A model generated the notes under the pieces. It made no database searches, was not told the DNA's origin, and was given only the letters and a program-made list of their open reading frames with translations. Made by a program: the position numbers and the translations under genes. Positions 5,480 to 7,373 of a stretch of 7,373 nucleotides of DNA are shown here, piece after piece. How positions within the stretch are numbered: position 1 is the first letter of the stretch; the number at the start of each line of letters is the position of its first letter. This stretch comes from Bacteroidetes bacterium UBA4408 (GTDB taxonomy: Bacteria; Bacteroidota; Bacteroidia; UBA4408): assembly GCA_002389785.1 (NCBI GenBank), contig DGQS01000254.1, positions 1 through 7,373 on the forward strand, given 5' to 3'.

Positions 5480-7373
5480 ATGAATTTGAAAAAGTTACTT
5501 TTAGTTATCCTAACCGGTTTTACAGGTATTAATTTTACTTCAGCCTGTACCAATGGTACATTATATAGCAGTCAGGTTTTTAATGCACCTGTATTTAGTA
5601 ATACTATAATTACAAATGGTACTAGTTCCTGCATAAATTCAGGTCAATATTTTAAAATGGGCACAAGTGCAGGGGTTTATTACCAAGTAAATTCAAGCAT
5701 CAGTACCGATTATGTAACTGTTACTGATAATAATGGATTTTTAGTTGGATCAGGCAATCAGCCCTATATATTTCAAACCAATACCGTAAGCACTGTACAT
5801 ATTTACATACATGCAAGTGCTTTATGTCCGTATGACAATTTATGCAGAGCTATTTCAGTGAGTTTAGGGCAAGTTGTTCCTTTTATTAATACTTATCCAA
5901 GCGTAACACAAATTACCTCTACTACAGCAACTAGCGGCGGACTTATTACAAATAACGGTTCATCCACACCTAGCACTTTTGGAGTTGCATATTCAATTAA
6001 CCCTAATCCAACAATTGCGAATACAAAAAAAGTTGGTACTAGTACCGGAGGAGGCTATTTTACTTGCAATCTTACCAACTTAAGTCCTAATACTACTTAT
6101 TATCTGCGTGCTTATGCTACAAATTTAGCGGGCACCGGTTATGGTTCTCAGGTAACTTTTACTACAGCTCCAAGTGGCTGTTTGGGTACTACCCAAAGTC
6201 CATCCAACACCGTAAACGGTTCTATGAACGTTGGTCAAGTAAATACTGTATCTTCTTGTGTTTACACAGGAACATATTCATACGTTAGTTTTTATGCCGG
6301 CAATTATACCATTAGCTCAAGTATTACAACCGACATAATTACTGTTACTACTACATCCAATGTAGTTGTTAGCAAGGGAAAATCTCCATTAGCACTTTCT
6401 GTTCCATCAGGTAACGGTTTTAGAGTGCATATTCATAAGGATACCTTATGTGGGACAGAAACTAGCTGTAGAGTGATTACCTTTGTTCGGAATTCACAGA
6501 ATTCATCACCTTCTCTTATTACCACTTCGGTAAATTCTATTACATTTTCATCAGCTAATGCAGGCGGTTATATTAGTAATGCCGGTTCTGCAGCGGTAAC
6601 ATCACGCGGGTTATGTTACTCAACTTCACCGAATCCTACAATAAGCGGAACTACCTTACCAGCAGGTAATGGAACAGGTGCATTTTCAGTTTCGCTCACC
6701 GGATTAAATGCAACAACTAAATATTACTTGCGCGCATTTGCAACGAATTCTGCCGGTACTTCCTATGGTCAGGAAATATCATTTACAACTTCTGGCTCAG
6801 TATTAGCAAATGTAAGTACCGACAATGTAATCTTGATTACAGATACTACAGCTCAATCGGGCGGTAACGTAACTAGCGCCGGTTCAGCTCCTGTTACAGC
6901 AAAAGGAATCTGCTACTCAACTAGTACTAATCCTACCACAGCTGATATAGTAGTTAACGGAGGTTCAGGACTAGGAGGATTTACAAATAGTTTAGTGAAT
7001 TTAACACCCGGTACAACCTATCATGTTAGAGCATTTGCAACCAGTGCAGCAGGCACAGCTTATGGAGTTAATCGTACTTTCACTACCACTGCTCCAATTT
7101 TAGCAACAATTTCGACTATTGCGGTAACAAACATAACAAGCACCACTGCTGTTTGCGGCGGAAATGTATCAAGTGCCGGAGGATCGTCTGTTAGTTCAAG
7201 AGGAGTTTGCTATGGCACATCTCCCAACCCCACATTAGCCGATAACATTAATTCGGGAGGCAGTGGAACCGGTTTATTTACCAGCAACCTTTTTGGCTTG
7301 TTGCCCAATACTACCTATTACTTGAGAGCCTTTGCAACCAACAATACCGGTACTGCATACGGCAACCAGGAAA
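5480..7373 (+). CDS. Large secreted repeat protein with fibronectin-III-like domains (3' end outside window)
   Basis: The reading frame is open from ATG 5480 to the window end, giving 631 complete codons of an unfinished gene. Residues 1-22 are a signal peptide (MNLKKLLLVILTGFTGINFT, then SA). The rest is rich in Ser, Thr, Asn and Gly and poor in charge, as in Bacteroidota surface proteins. Order: cysteine module 1 (about 23-128), FN3-like 1 (about 139-230), cysteine module 2 (about 234-337), then FN3-like 2 (345-437), 3 (441-536) and 4 (541 onward). The FN3-like repeats share TTAxSGGxVxxxG, RGxCYSTSPNPT, a Gly-rich GxGxF turn, and LxPxTTYYLRAFATNxxGTxYG. A T9SS sorting domain is likely beyond the window, but this is inference. 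Cys23 follows TSA and could mimic a lipobox, but its counterpart in module 2 is internal (Cys234), so it is more likely a disulfide cysteine. Probable adhesion or matrix role, not proven. Confidence 0.85.
   Translation, partial: MNLKKLLLVILTGFTGINFTSACTNGTLYSSQVFNAPVFSNTIITNGTSSCINSGQYFKMGTSAGVYYQVNSSISTDYVTVTDNNGFLVGSGNQPYIFQTNTVSTVHIYIHASALCPYDNLCRAISVSLGQVVPFINTYPSVTQITSTTATSGGLITNNGSSTPSTFGVAYSINPNPTIANTKKVGTSTGGGYFTCNLTNLSPNTTYYLRAYATNLAGTGYGSQVTFTTAPSGCLGTTQSPSNTVNGSMNVGQVNTVSSCVYTGTYSYVSFYAGNYTISSSITTDIITVTTTSNVVVSKGKSPLALSVPSGNGFRVHIHKDTLCGTETSCRVITFVRNSQNSSPSLITTSVNSITFSSANAGGYISNAGSAAVTSRGLCYSTSPNPTISGTTLPAGNGTGAFSVSLTGLNATTKYYLRAFATNSAGTSYGQEISFTTSGSVLANVSTDNVILITDTTAQSGGNVTSAGSAPVTAKGICYSTSTNPTTADIVVNGGSGLGGFTNSLVNLTPGTTYHVRAFATSAAGTAYGVNRTFTTTAPILATISTIAVTNITSTTAVCGGNVSSAGGSSVSSRGVCYGTSPNPTLADNINSGGSGTGLFTSNLFGLLPNTTYYLRAFATNNTGTAYGNQE
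5546..5863 (+). repeat. Four-cysteine module, copy 1 (residues about 23-128)
   Basis: Cysteines at residues 23, 51, 116 and 122, with the landmarks SSISTDYVTVTDNNG, then VHIYIHASALC and LCRAISV. The same order and nearly the same spacing recur in copy 2 (6179-6490). Two disulfides are plausible in the exported protein. Confidence 0.75.
6179..6490 (+). repeat. Four-cysteine module, copy 2 (residues about 234-337)
   Basis: Cysteines at residues 234, 260, 324 and 330, giving spacings of 26, 64 and 6 against 28, 65 and 6 in copy 1. Shared landmarks are SSITTDIITVTTTSN, then FRVHIHKDTLC and SCRVITFV. The copies are diverged in sequence but clearly the same fold unit, separated by one FN3-like repeat. 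Confidence 0.75.
6512..7373 (+). repeat. Run of three FN3-like repeats of about 96 codons
   Basis: Units start near 6512, 6800 and 7100, with an earlier more diverged unit at 5894-6169. Each carries a CYSTSPNPT-like strand and a YYLRAFATN-like strand; the first unit reads YSINPNPT with no Cys before it. The last unit is cut by the window edge after YGNQE. Confidence 0.8.

Noticed and set aside
5480..5548. Lipoprotein signal at Cys23 of the 5480 gene
   Set aside because: The residues before Cys are TSA, a poor lipobox. The matching cysteine of the second module (Cys234) is internal, so a structural disulfide role is more likely.

Overview
The window is AT-rich DNA from a member of the Bacteroidota. 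Three things point there: upstream elements of the TTTG / TAnnTTTG type used by the primary sigma factor of that phylum, an HD-domain phosphohydrolase gene directly before lpxD (a gene order I know from many Bacteroidota), and large secreted proteins of the type IX secretion (T9SS) kind. The genus cannot be read from the sequence.

Left part (1-3107). After a short heptamer tandem repeat and a good candidate promoter comes a SAMHD1-like HD-domain gene (197-1438). A 575-base non-coding gap follows. It holds a terminator-like hairpin, a long imperfect inverted repeat and a promoter-like element almost touching the next start codon. Then comes lpxD (2014-3033), the lipid A acyltransferase, which ends at a terminator-like hairpin. 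The genes that usually follow lpxD in this phylum (lpxC-fabZ, lpxA) are absent, so the conserved block is cut here.

Right part (3108-7373). This looks like accessory DNA. A minus-strand gene (3271-4998) encodes a secreted protein of seven roughly 63-residue repeats plus a C-terminal T9SS sorting domain. It is bracketed by two repeat systems. One is a 136-base intergenic repeat with internal palindromes, with one copy downstream of the gene and one degenerate plus two good copies upstream, all in the same orientation. The other is a direct repeat of about 32 bases, one copy overlapping the stop codon and the other the start codon. From 5480 to the window end a plus-strand gene encodes a large secreted Ser/Thr/Asn-rich protein that runs off the edge. 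It combines two copies of a four-cysteine module with four fibronectin-III-like repeats.

How the parts relate: LpxD is housekeeping outer-membrane synthesis, and the HD protein is probably a nucleotide phosphohydrolase without a proven link to it. The two large proteins are probably exported to the cell surface. The repeats around them suggest this stretch has been rearranged, perhaps from a former tandem array of related surface-protein genes. I see no CRISPR, tRNA, rRNA, integrase or transposase gene.
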